DNA from: an uncultured Dorea sp.
GTDB lineage: Bacteria > Bacillota > Clostridia > Lachnospirales > Lachnospiraceae
Reading direction: 5' to 3'
Assembly: GCA_910578455.1 (NCBI GenBank)
Contig: CAJTQA010000024.1
Coordinates: forward strand, 1-50,039
Length of the DNA stretch: 50,039 bases
The notes under the pieces were generated by a model, which was given only the letters and a program-made list of their open reading frames with translations, made no database searches and had not been told where the DNA came from. This document shows, one piece after another, positions 1 to 8,324 of this stretch (position 1 is the first letter of the stretch; the number at the start of each line of letters is the position of its first letter). The position numbers and the translations under genes were made by a program.

Positions 1-77
1 AGATATTATAAGGGGTTTAATGGCATTATTATAAATTTAACTGTCAAAGACCCGCCTAAAATTTTCTTGAAACAATA

Positions 78-106
78 TTGATTTTTTTAGTGAAATCACA
101 TATACT
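78..106 (+). promoter_or_regulatory. Promoter of the type III antitoxin RNA and toxin
   Basis: A TTGATT -35 (78-83) and a TATACT -10 (101-106) are separated by exactly 17 bases. Transcription would start near 112-114, just before a 7-bp hairpin with a GCGA loop (113-130), then the repeats. The position matches the promoter expected for a ToxIN-type locus. The match is by eye only. Confidence 0.65.
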
Positions 107-112
107 AAAAAC

Positions 113-241
113 ACAGGTAGCGATACCTGTACAGCGGTTAGGTTGTCCAGTTAAAACAATCGTTTAAAAGCGGTTAGGCCGTCCAATTAAAACGGTCGTT
201 CAGAAACGGTTAGATTGTCCAGCCAAAACAATCGATTAACA
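113..241 (+). ncRNA. ToxI/CptI-like antitoxin RNA with three tandem 36-nt repeats
   Basis: Three directly abutting 36-base units lie at 134-169, 170-205 and 206-241, preceded by a short hairpin (113-130). Each unit starts with CGGTTAG after one variable base and has two short complementary arms. In units 1 and 3 the arms are TTGT and ACAA; in unit 2 they are CCGT and ACGG, so the changes compensate. In type III systems such repeats are cut by the toxin into units that fold as pseudoknots and bind and inhibit the ToxN endoribonuclease. The array sits immediately upstream of a terminator and a ToxN-like gene, the family's standard order. The unit length of about 36 nt fits the ToxIN range. The pseudoknot itself is inferred, not shown. 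Confidence 0.85.
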
Positions 242-243
242 GC

Positions 244-271
244 AGTGGGTGGCATCGCCACCCACTTTTTT
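244..271 (+). terminator. Terminator between antitoxin repeats and toxin
   Basis: A 10-bp perfect stem (244-253 with 257-266, loop ATC) ends in a run of six T. In type III systems a leaky terminator here sets the excess of antitoxin RNA over toxin mRNA. The toxin ribosome site (GGAGG, 278-282) follows directly. Confidence 0.9.
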
Positions 272-286
272 CTTTATGGAGGCTCT

Positions 287-792
287 ATGAATTGGTATGT
301 TGTGAATAAAGACTATATTCGATACTTGATCCAGTTCGACTCCCGCGTAGGATATGTCGAATATGGAGAGAAACTAAAATTGCATGTTGGAATTCTGTTG
401 ACAGTTAATAATTGTCACTACTATGTACCAATTTCGTCAGCCAAGCCTAAACACCAACGTATGTCCAATAGCCTGGACTTTCATAAACTACAGGATTCAG
501 ACACTGGTTATCTATATGCAGTGTTGAATCTGAACAATATGATTCCTGTATTACACAGTTAAAGTATAACCAGGTTGAACAATTTCGCCCTTTTAGCAAC
601 GAAAAGGAGAAAAATGATTATATCTACCTGCTCCAGAAAGAAAAAGCTCTTATAGACAGCATGCAGTCTACCATACAGCGCAAAGCAGAAAAATTGTATG
701 ATAAATGTCTTCATCTCCCTGAATCTTCTCTCGTTTCCAGATGCTGTAATTTCAAATTACTAGAAGAAAAGAGCAGTACATATTCAAAATAA
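287..792 (+). pseudogene. ToxN/AbiQ-family endoribonuclease toxin, frameshifted
   Basis: The start is ATG 287, after GGAGG at 278-282. The first 91 codons read a ToxN-like N-terminus (MNWYVVNKDYIRYL, a PISSAKPKH segment, then LNLNNMIPV) and hit TAA at 560-562. From 556 another frame continues without a stop to TAA 790-792 and ends in CCNFKLLEEK, which matches the C-terminal CNFxLLEEK motif I recall from ToxN. A one-base loss near 553-556 explains both halves. Restored, the protein would be 168 residues, the usual length for this family. ToxN cleaves mRNA and is held off by its repeat RNA, often causing abortive phage infection. As written, the product lacks its last third and is probably inactive. 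A sequencing error is the main alternative. No slippery heptamer is evident at the site. Confidence 0.85.
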
Positions 793-802
793 AAATTCTC
801 TA

Positions 803-2239
803 TCAATTTCCTCCTTTAAAATCCCTCACCACTCTCAAAAACTGAGGCAGCATCCATTTTACTGCAAGCACTGCCGCCGCAAGCACTGCCGCGTACCTTG
901 CGTACCATTGGACTTCAAAAAGCAGCATTGTCACTAGGTTCAGCCCAAAATATGCCGCCGATATCACGGTACTTTTCTTCAGAGCGATCACTCTTCTCCC
1001 TGTCACCTTTTTCTCCAGATATCCCTGCATAACCAGCAGGATAAAATAGCTTGCCGCCGTAGTGTAGGCAGCCGCCATATATCCGAAACGAAGGATGCAC
1101 ACATAATTTAAGATTACATTTATAACCATCGTAACTATCGTTCCCGCAGCCACATATGCCGTCTTCTTGTGATAATTCTGGATTGCCGTGTAGATATAGC
1201 TGTAAAAGCGAAGAAGCGTTCCTGTCACCATAGGCGCGATAAGGAACACTGCCATGTGGTATTCCCGAGAGCCAAGCACCGCCACGATCTCCGGAGCCAG
1301 CGCCACGAGAAACCAGGACATCATCCCGAATCCATGCATCAGCACTGTCCACGGCTTTTCAATATCCCCTGCCTCCCCCTGAGATATTTTCTCATACATC
1401 CAGGGAAGAAAAGCATTCCAGACCGAATCTTCCACAATCCAGATGATAAAAGAAATCGTCGTGCCAAGAGCAAAAATCCCCGTATATTCATAACCTACCA
1501 GAAACTGAATCATGATCTTGTCCGCCTGGTTCATAATCTGGATGGAAAGCGCCTCCGGAATCAGCGGAAGGCTGTAGCTCAATGCGTATTTCCAATACTT
1601 TTTCTGAATGAACTTCCTGCCCTGCGCCCACAAAAGGACAGCCACGATCAGCCCTCCCACTACCTGGGGAACATAAAAGCCCCAGACGCGCAGCTCCACA
1701 AGCTCGTCAAGCCGCCCCTCAACGCGCCCCCAGTAAATCAGGGCGATGGAAAAAAGCGTCGCAGGGACAATCGTCACGGTAGTGATAAAGATGCTGGCCT
1801 TATATCGCATCATCTGCTTTTCCCTGCGCTGCATGAACAGGATGCTTGTATAGCCGAACACATACAGGAACGCCATGAAAAACATCATGTCCGTCATGCC
1901 CCAAAACTTTTGCAGCGGAGTCCTAAAAATCAGGCTCACGCCGAAAAACGACAGTATCGACAGATAGGAAAGGCTCTGCACGCTGGACACATACTCATTG
2001 TACCTTTCTCCCATATCATACTTCGCCCTGTCAACGCTTCTCCACAGGCACAAAGACATAACCGGCACCATGATAAGAAGCCAGGACTCATAGACCCGGA
2101 TCTCCCCGTACTGCGCCTTTGACAAAAGCCTTGTGTAAACCGGGGTTGTGAGGAAGGTAATCCCCCTTATGAACAGCTGCCCCACGATATAGAAAACGCC
2201 TGCTTTCAGCGCAAGCTTGTTTAATTTGCTATTCTGCAT
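803..2239 (-). CDS. Polysaccharide flippase (Wzx/MATE-like membrane protein)
   Basis: The protein of about 478 residues is almost entirely hydrophobic, with roughly 12-14 predicted membrane segments. It starts with an amphipathic N-terminus followed by FITPVYTR-like residues (here FLTTPVYTRLLSKAQYGE), the hallmark of the oligosaccharide flippase family in the MOP superfamily. Such proteins flip undecaprenyl-linked glycans across the membrane. I prefer ATG 2239 because GAGGAG lies 13 bases upstream; an earlier in-frame ATG at 2287 has no ribosome site. It is divergent from the ligase-reductase-acyltransferase group and lies close to the wall-polymer locus, so it probably serves a surface glycan. 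No glycosyltransferase is directly attached to it, so the substrate is unknown. Confidence 0.85.
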   Translation of the reverse strand: MQNSKLNKLALKAGVFYIVGQLFIRGITFLTTPVYTRLLSKAQYGEIRVYESWLLIMVPVMSLCLWRSVDRAKYDMGERYNEYVSSVQSLSYLSILSFFGVSLIFRTPLQKFWGMTDMMFFMAFLYVFGYTSILFMQRREKQMMRYKASIFITTVTIVPATLFSIALIYWGRVEGRLDELVELRVWGFYVPQVVGGLIVAVLLWAQGRKFIQKKYWKYALSYSLPLIPEALSIQIMNQADKIMIQFLVGYEYTGIFALGTTISFIIWIVEDSVWNAFLPWMYEKISQGEAGDIEKPWTVLMHGFGMMSWFLVALAPEIVAVLGSREYHMAVFLIAPMVTGTLLRFYSYIYTAIQNYHKKTAYVAAGTIVTMVINVILNYVCILRFGYMAAAYTTAASYFILLVMQGYLEKKVTGRRVIALKKSTVISAAYFGLNLVTMLLFEVQWYARYAAVLAAAVLAVKWMLPQFLRVVRDFKGGN

Positions 2240-2421
2240 AATCCGCTTACTTCTCCTCTTTCCCTGCCAATAATATCTGTTCTCCATGGTATCACGTATA
2301 CTTTAATTTATCAAGAGCATACCAGCTTGAGTTTCTCCCGTAATTATGTTAAAATTGGGTACGCAAATCTCTTTTAACCGATGTAGCTTTTGGTGAAATG
2401 AACAAAAAGGAGAAAATAAGA

Positions 2422-3747
2422 ATGGCATTTGTAATCGAAAAAAAACTTAAAAATGTTATGACGTTTTATTACCTTATGAAACTGGACAAAAAAATCCCCA
2501 CTGACCGGGCGTTTATCCGCAAGCGACAGGGAAAAAAGGTGCATGAGCTTATGGAACGCGCCTATAAGATTCCCTTCTACCGCAAGCGTTTTGACGAAAA
2601 CCACCTAACGCCGGACGATTTCCATACCCCGGAAGACCTGGTGAAATTCCCCATCACAACACGGGCTGACCTCCGCCTCTGGATGCAGGAGGAGTATGAA
2701 AAGAATCCAAAGAAACGTAAGAGCTGGACAATCCTTTCAACAAGCGGTTCTTCCGGAGTGCCCCTGAAGTTCATCCAGACCCAGAGGGAATCCGCCTGTG
2801 TGGACGCCAACTGGATCCGCGTCCTTATGTACGCCGGTTACCATCCCCTTCGGGGAAAGCTTTTTTCCTTCGTGACAAGCCATAAAAAGATCGACCCGAA
2901 AAAGGGAGATTCCATCATTCAGAAATTCGGTTTCATGCGTCGGAAGGTCGTGTCGGAGGACAACTGTGTCGGCGACGGCATCCGCGACATTATAAAGGAT
3001 CTGAATGAGTATAAGCCGGACGTGCTCTGTTTTCGCAGAAACTGCCTTGTACGCATGGCTCTGTACGCAAAGCGCCACAACCTTAAGATATACAAGCCGA
3101 AACTTTACACCCCCGTCAGCGAGATGGTGGACGACATGACCCGCAAGATCCTCACAGAAAGTTTCGGAGACGGCCTGTTTGACGCTTACGGAAGTTCCGA
3201 GACTGGGAGCTGCATCATCCAGCTGCCGGGCGAAGAGCTTTACTACATCAACAGCGATACCCATGTCGTCAATATCTATGACGAGGACAACCGTCTGACA
3301 GACGATGGGCGGGTAATTGTCACTACCCTCTTTAAAAAAGATTTTCCGTTTATCAACTACGAGATTGGCGACCGCGCCACATCCGCAACCTTAGACGGAG
3401 TGCGCTATATCAAATCCATACAGGGGCGCGTCAACGACCTTGTAAAGCATGAAAACAGCCCGGAGACTTCCGCTCTGTACCTGATGAAGATTCCCAACGG
3501 CATCGTAGGCATCGCACAGTTTAAATTTATCCAGGAATCCTACCATGACATGCGGATTCTCCTAGTAAAAGACCCGAATAATAATGCACATACAAAAGAA
3601 GAGATTGAAAGTTTCTTCCGCAAAAAGATGGCAGAGCTTTTCAATGATGAGTTTACCCTCCACTTTGACTGGCTCGAGGTCATCCCGCCGGATAAAAATG
3701 GAAAAATGCGCTGCTTTGCATGTGAAATCCCGGATGAGGCACACTAA
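2422..3747 (+). CDS. CapK/PaaK-like adenylate-forming ligase
   Basis: The 441-residue protein belongs to the phenylacetate-CoA ligase/CapK branch of the AMP-binding superfamily. Visible motifs are the P-loop STSGSSGVPLKF near residues 106-117, YGSSETG in the middle, and YEIGDRA before the C-terminal domain. Members activate a carboxylate with ATP; CapK homologues sit in capsule clusters. I chose ATG 2422, which has AAGGAG 9 bases upstream; an earlier ATG at 2398 has no ribosome site. It is followed 30 bases later by a ketopantoate-reductase-like gene, then a membrane acyltransferase, so the trio probably makes or attaches an acyl modification of a surface polymer. The acid it activates cannot be read from the sequence. 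Confidence 0.8.
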   Translation: MAFVIEKKLKNVMTFYYLMKLDKKIPTDRAFIRKRQGKKVHELMERAYKIPFYRKRFDENHLTPDDFHTPEDLVKFPITTRADLRLWMQEEYEKNPKKRKSWTILSTSGSSGVPLKFIQTQRESACVDANWIRVLMYAGYHPLRGKLFSFVTSHKKIDPKKGDSIIQKFGFMRRKVVSEDNCVGDGIRDIIKDLNEYKPDVLCFRRNCLVRMALYAKRHNLKIYKPKLYTPVSEMVDDMTRKILTESFGDGLFDAYGSSETGSCIIQLPGEELYYINSDTHVVNIYDEDNRLTDDGRVIVTTLFKKDFPFINYEIGDRATSATLDGVRYIKSIQGRVNDLVKHENSPETSALYLMKIPNGIVGIAQFKFIQESYHDMRILLVKDPNNNAHTKEEIESFFRKKMAELFNDEFTLHFDWLEVIPPDKNGKMRCFACEIPDEAH

Positions 3748-3777
3748 TACAAAACAGAGAAAAAGGAGATATTTCTT

Positions 3778-4707
3778 ATGATAAAAAACATTGGCGTCGT
3801 CGGCGCAGGCTCCGTTGGGAGCGTATTGATTTCCCGCCTTTACCCGGCATATAAGGAGCATTTCTGCCTGCTGGCGTCCGGAGACCGCTCAGAGCGTCTC
3901 AGGAAAAGCGGCATCTGCATCAACGACGAGACGCTGACCCCAACCGTCTGCTCCGACGTTTCCCAGGGCATTGCCCTCGACCTTGTGATCATCGCTGTAA
4001 AAAGCTACAGCCTTGATTCGGTCATTGAGGACATACGCCCCCTGCTGCAAAAGGATACTATTATCCTGCCGCTTTTAAACGGCATCACCGCAACCGAACG
4101 GCTTAAGGAAGCTTTCCCGGAAAACCGGGTGCTCTACGGAGTTATGATCCGCACGGATGCCCACAGGACCGGACACAAAGTATACTACACCACTCCCGGC
4201 GAGGTACAGCTTGGTTACGCCTATAATAACCCTGTCAGACCGGAGGTGGAACAAGTGTGCCAATATCTTCGGAACGCCGGGATAAACGCCAATATTTACG
4301 AGGATATGAAACGCATCCAGTGGCGCAAATGGATGCTCAATACCGGCGGTTCACAGGCGGCGGTTGAAATCGGTGTTGAGTGCGGGTACTTTGAGCAGGT
4401 AGACGAGATCGTAGAGATCATAAGGCTTTGCATCGACGAGATCGTAGAGCTTGCCAAAGCAGAAAAGGTCAATATCACCACAGAAGACCGGGATGATATC
4501 ATAAAGTTTCTCCTAGGCTATCCCGCCCACAAAAAAATGTCCATGCTGCAGGATGTGGAGGCAGGACGCCCCATCGAGATTGAGGAATACGCCGGAACCG
4601 TCGTAAGGCTTGGGAAGAAACACGGGATCCCCACCCCGGCCAACCGGTTTATCTACCTGTCTATCGCGGCAAAGAAAAAGGTTTCCGAGCTTAAGAGGCA
4701 CATGTGA
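3778..4707 (+). CDS. Ketopantoate-reductase-family NAD(P)H oxidoreductase
   Basis: The 309-residue protein has a Rossmann GxGxxG (VGAGSVG, residues 8-14) at the N-terminus, a central NG motif (LLNGI) and a C-terminal helical domain with the family's SMLQDVEAGRPIEIE stretch and IPTPANR. This is the ApbA/PanE fold, usual length about 300. True PanE reduces 2-dehydropantoate to pantoate for CoA synthesis. There is no panB or panC nearby; the gene lies between a CapK-like ligase and an acyltransferase. A paralogue acting on another 2-keto acid is therefore at least as likely as PanE. AAGGAG precedes the ATG by about 9 bases. The family call is firm and the substrate is not. Confidence 0.8.
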   Translation: MIKNIGVVGAGSVGSVLISRLYPAYKEHFCLLASGDRSERLRKSGICINDETLTPTVCSDVSQGIALDLVIIAVKSYSLDSVIEDIRPLLQKDTIILPLLNGITATERLKEAFPENRVLYGVMIRTDAHRTGHKVYYTTPGEVQLGYAYNNPVRPEVEQVCQYLRNAGINANIYEDMKRIQWRKWMLNTGGSQAAVEIGVECGYFEQVDEIVEIIRLCIDEIVELAKAEKVNITTEDRDDIIKFLLGYPAHKKMSMLQDVEAGRPIEIEEYAGTVVRLGKKHGIPTPANRFIYLSIAAKKKVSELKRHM

Positions 4708-4763
4708 TTTCTACTACTAAGATTTCATAACATCTAATTATAAAACCGAGAGGATTATGTACC

Positions 4764-5879
4764 ATGGAGAAGAAAAACAGCGCAAAACTGCAAAAAAGAA
4801 ATGGGGCAATTGATTTTTGGAAATTTGTTTTTTCCTTAGTCATTGTCTCTTTTCATACATTTTTTGTCACGAATAACAGCATCAATGGCATGCAGCCATT
4901 TATCAGAGGAAATACTTCTGTGCAATTCTTTTTTCTTGTCTCCGGATTTCTAATGGCGCAGTCGTCTTACAAAGCAACCGGATTTTCTGATAAGGATGAT
5001 TTGGCTAAGAATACTTTTATTTTTATGAGACGCAAAATCAAAGGACTGTATCCTGAATTCGCAATTGCCTGGGCACTTGCCTTTATTGTTATGCATCTGG
5101 CAGACAGAGCATACTCACCTACCGTAATAGTTAAAGATTTTTTAAACGGCATATGGGAATTATGCCTTCTCCGCATGTCAGGTATGGCCGGCTACCGCGT
5201 AAATACCGTAACATGGTACATTTCTGCCATGATACTGGCAATGCTGATATTATATCCACTGTTAATCAAGTATAAAGACACTTTCTTTTTTATTATCGCT
5301 CCATGCCTAAGCATTTTTCTGCTCGGCTATATGTATCAATCATTCGGCAGCTTGGGCCGGGGAACTGTCTGGGAAGGTTTTTATTACCGGGGAATTATGC
5401 TTGCTCTTGCAGACCTGTCTCTCGGATGCATCCTTTGGAAAATATGCCGGGCCATTAAAAGATACCAATATTCGAAACTTGCGCGCATCTTGCTTTCTGC
5501 GATTGAATTATGCGGCTATCTGTTCTGCTTGATATGGATGTTCGGGAAACATTCTGACAACATGCACTTTGTTTTATTATTGATATTTGCCGTATGCGTG
5601 CCCATCACTTTCAGCCATGAAGGCATAGCCGCTCCACTTTTTGACAACCGATTGTGTTATTTCCTCGGAAAAGCCAGCTTTTCCCTGTACATAGGACATA
5701 TTTTCTGGATAAAATCATTAGATGCATTTTTCCCGTCCTATTCTTTTAAGCAGCAGCTCTGTATCCTTGCAATGCTCCTTATTATAACAGTTGCCGCTAT
5801 CATGGGCATCTCAAACTTAATTCGGAAATATACGCCCTCCGCTGTTTCCTGTTTTAAAAAATTAATGCTTAAAGCATAA
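4764..5879 (+). CDS. Acyltransferase 3 family membrane O-acyltransferase
   Basis: The 371-residue protein has about ten hydrophobic segments. Its first membrane helix carries the acyltransferase-3 signature (IDFWKFVFSLVIVSFHT), including the conserved His of that helix, and a later VTWYISAMI segment is typical. These enzymes move acetyl or succinyl groups onto sugars or polymers at the membrane. GAGAGG lies 10 bases before ATG 4764. It is third in the plus-strand trio after the CapK-like ligase and the reductase, and a bidirectional terminator follows it. The inferred role is O-acylation of a surface polysaccharide or teichoic acid. Donor and acceptor are unknown. Confidence 0.8.
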   Translation: MEKKNSAKLQKRNGAIDFWKFVFSLVIVSFHTFFVTNNSINGMQPFIRGNTSVQFFFLVSGFLMAQSSYKATGFSDKDDLAKNTFIFMRRKIKGLYPEFAIAWALAFIVMHLADRAYSPTVIVKDFLNGIWELCLLRMSGMAGYRVNTVTWYISAMILAMLILYPLLIKYKDTFFFIIAPCLSIFLLGYMYQSFGSLGRGTVWEGFYYRGIMLALADLSLGCILWKICRAIKRYQYSKLARILLSAIELCGYLFCLIWMFGKHSDNMHFVLLLIFAVCVPITFSHEGIAAPLFDNRLCYFLGKASFSLYIGHIFWIKSLDAFFPSYSFKQQLCILAMLLIITVAAIMGISNLIRKYTPSAVSCFKKLMLKA

Positions 5880-5886
5880 TACAATA

Positions 5887-5949
5887 AAAAACCTGTGCCG
5901 TTCAAGAAACTGCTTTCTTCAAAGCATTCCGCCACGTGCACAGGTTTTT
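5887..5949. terminator. Bidirectional terminator between converging genes
   Basis: A 12-bp perfect stem (5887-5898 with 5938-5949) is flanked by A5 on the left and T5 on the right, so it can stop transcription in both directions. The 39-base loop holds a second small hairpin. It separates the acyltransferase gene from the converging glycogen phosphorylase gene. Confidence 0.8.
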
Positions 5950-5957
5950 ATAAAATC

Positions 5958-8210
5958 CTATCCCAAATGCCAGATATCTTTATTGTACTCTTCTATCGTG
6001 CGGTCCGAGGAGAAGAATCCCGCGCCGCTGATATTCTTAAGCGCCATCTTCGCCCATTTTTCCGGATTCACTGCATAGTCGGCAACCGCCTGGTTTTTGC
6101 GTACTGCATAAGCGCTAAAATCCGGGAACGTCTGGAACCAGTCTTTTCCAACCAATTCATTTTTCAGCCTCTCAAGGCTCTTTTTGTCGCCTTTTCCCAT
6201 CATCTGCTCTCCCGCTATGAAATCTACTGCCCTGCGGATGTTCGGGTCTGTCTCATACCACTCCCTCGCGCAGTAATCCCCTCTCTCATAGCGGCGGATG
6301 ACCTGCGGGCTGTTCTGCCCGAAGATATAGATATTTTCATCCCCCACGCAGTCTCTGATCTCCACATTTGCCCCGTCAAGAGTTCCCAGGGTCACGGCGC
6401 CGTTCAGCATAAATTTCATATTTCCTGTGCCGGACGCCTCCTTGGATGCCAGGCTGATCTGCTCGGAAAGGTCGCACGCCGGAATCATCTTCTCTGCCGC
6501 CGTCACATTATAATTTTCGATAAACACGACCTGAATCCATTTTGACACTTCTGCATCCTCTGCAATGACTTCTGACAGCGTCAGGAGCGCATGGATGATG
6601 TCTTTCGCTATCCGGTATGCCGGAGCTGCCTTAGCCCCGAAAACCGCCGTAACAGGAGCTGCCGGAAGATGCCCTTCCTTAATCTCAAAATACTGGTGGA
6701 TCAGATACAAAAGGTTCAGCTGCTGGCGCTTATACTCGTGAAGCCGCTTTGACTGGATGGAAAACATAGAGTCCGGGTTGACAGACACGCCCTGTTTTTT
6801 CTGGATCCATTCCGCAAGTTTCTTCTTATTATCCGCCTTAATCTCCATCAGCCGTTTCAGGACTTCTTTATCGCTCTCGAAAGCCGCAAGTTTCCTAAGC
6901 TCCATGGCATCCTTCTTAAATCCGCCGCCAATCAGGCTCTCAATAAAGCCAGCCAGCTCGTGGTTGCAGGAAAGCAGCCATCTGCGGAACGTAATTCCGT
7001 TTGTCTTATTGTTAAATTTCTCCGGATACATCTTATAAAAATTATTCAGCTCACTGTCTTTTAAGATTTCCGTATGAAGCGCCGCCACGCCGTTAGTGCT
7101 GTGGGTGAAATGGATGTCCATATTCGCCATGTGCACGCGTCCGTCCTCGTCAATGATGGACACACTTTCATCTTTCGTCTTTTTCTTTACTATCTTATCC
7201 AGTTTCCTGATGACAGGCATAAGCTGCGGCACGACCTCTTCAAGATATTCCTCCGGCCACTTCTCCAAAGCTTCCGCCAAAATCGTGTGGTTCGTGTAGG
7301 CGCATGTCTTCGTTACGATTTTCACCGCCTCCTCAAAGGCAATCCCCTTTTCCACTAAAAGCCTTATAAGCTCCGGTATTACCATAGAAGGATGAGTATC
7401 ATTAATCTGGATTGCAGCATAATCCGCAAGGTCATGGAGCGTGCACCCTCTCTGGACGCACTCCTCCAGTATCATCTGCGCCCCTGCGCTCACCATAAAA
7501 TACTGCTGGTAGATCCGAAGTTTCCTTCCTGCCTCGTCACTGTCGTCCGGGTACAGGAAAAGGGTAAGGTTTTTGGCAATGTCCTCCTTATCAAAGCTGA
7601 TGCCTTCCTCAATAATGCTCTCATCCACCGTATCAAGGTCAAAGAGGTTCAGCTTGTTGGTACGGCCCTCATATCCGGTCACATCTAGCTGATACAGATG
7701 TGCCTCATACTCCTTCCCTGCCAGGCTCACACTGTATGTTTTTTTCCCATCATCCGCCCACTGCGCGCCATTAAGCCAGTAATCAGGAGTCTCATTCTGT
7801 AGATTATTTTTAAAATTCTGATGGAACAGCCCGCAGTGATACCGAAGTCCCACGCCGTCTCCCGGCAGGTTCAGCGTGGCCAGAGAATCAAGGAAACAGG
7901 CTGCAAGCCGTCCAAGCCCTCCGTTTCCAAGACTCGGCTCCGGCTCTGCCTCCTCAAGCTCCGCCATGGACTTCCCGTTCTCCTTCAGGATTTTATCCAC
8001 TTCCTCATACATACCAAGGTTAATCAGATTATTGCTCAAAAGTTTTCCAATTAAAAACTCCGCCGAAATATAATAAAGCTTACGTCCTTTTGTCTCTTCC
8101 TGCCTCTTCCCGCTCTCTTCCTTCACAAGAGCCAGCAGCGCCCTGTACAACTCCTCATAAGTGCAATCCGCTACGTTCTTTTTGCACAACGTCTCCAGTC
8201 TCGTCTTCAT
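5958..8210 (-). CDS. glgP: Glycogen/alpha-glucan phosphorylase
   Basis: The 750-residue protein is a GT35 phosphorylase. It splits terminal alpha-1,4 glucose units from glycogen or maltodextrin with phosphate, giving glucose 1-phosphate. The pyridoxal-phosphate site EASGTGNMKFMLNGA is intact, with the Lys in GNMK. The N-terminal EPEPSLGNGGLGRLAACFLDS and the NGITFRRWL segment are also classical. The length is shorter than the roughly 800-840 of E. coli or animal enzymes but normal for clostridia. I chose ATG 8210, which has AAAGGAG 9 bases upstream; an in-frame TTG two codons earlier is less likely. It is divergent from an AraC-type regulator, which may control it. Confidence 0.97.
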   Translation of the reverse strand: MKTRLETLCKKNVADCTYEELYRALLALVKEESGKRQEETKGRKLYYISAEFLIGKLLSNNLINLGMYEEVDKILKENGKSMAELEEAEPEPSLGNGGLGRLAACFLDSLATLNLPGDGVGLRYHCGLFHQNFKNNLQNETPDYWLNGAQWADDGKKTYSVSLAGKEYEAHLYQLDVTGYEGRTNKLNLFDLDTVDESIIEEGISFDKEDIAKNLTLFLYPDDSDEAGRKLRIYQQYFMVSAGAQMILEECVQRGCTLHDLADYAAIQINDTHPSMVIPELIRLLVEKGIAFEEAVKIVTKTCAYTNHTILAEALEKWPEEYLEEVVPQLMPVIRKLDKIVKKKTKDESVSIIDEDGRVHMANMDIHFTHSTNGVAALHTEILKDSELNNFYKMYPEKFNNKTNGITFRRWLLSCNHELAGFIESLIGGGFKKDAMELRKLAAFESDKEVLKRLMEIKADNKKKLAEWIQKKQGVSVNPDSMFSIQSKRLHEYKRQQLNLLYLIHQYFEIKEGHLPAAPVTAVFGAKAAPAYRIAKDIIHALLTLSEVIAEDAEVSKWIQVVFIENYNVTAAEKMIPACDLSEQISLASKEASGTGNMKFMLNGAVTLGTLDGANVEIRDCVGDENIYIFGQNSPQVIRRYERGDYCAREWYETDPNIRRAVDFIAGEQMMGKGDKKSLERLKNELVGKDWFQTFPDFSAYAVRKNQAVADYAVNPEKWAKMALKNISGAGFFSSDRTIEEYNKDIWHLG

Positions 8211-8289
8211 TATCAAAAACTCCTTTCAAACATATAGTTTGCTCTAATTTTCAACAAGTTATTTTTACCATATTTTTTCACCGATTGCC

Positions 8290-8318
8290 TGTACAATAAT
8301 CGCAATATCTTATATAAT
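8290..8318 (+). promoter_or_regulatory. Putative promoter of the AraC-type regulator
   Basis: TGTACA (8290-8295) and TATAAT (8313-8318) are 17 bases apart. The start point would fall at about 8325, on the first possible ATG, so translation may begin at the second ATG (8340) or be nearly leaderless. The 114-base divergent region must also hold the glgP promoter. Confidence 0.45.
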
Positions 8319-8324
8319 ACTATC

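Noticed and set aside
134..241. The tandem 36-base repeats as a CRISPR array
   Set aside because: The units abut without spacers, carry a stem with paired changes, and lie between a promoter and a ToxN-like gene.
550..562. Programmed ribosomal frameshift in the toxin gene
   Set aside because: No slippery heptamer is present at the frame change, and type III toxins are not known to me to use frameshifting.
1169..2122. A 317-codon plus-strand open frame
   Set aside because: It is antisense to the flippase, is rich in His and Arg with low-complexity composition, and has no ribosome site.
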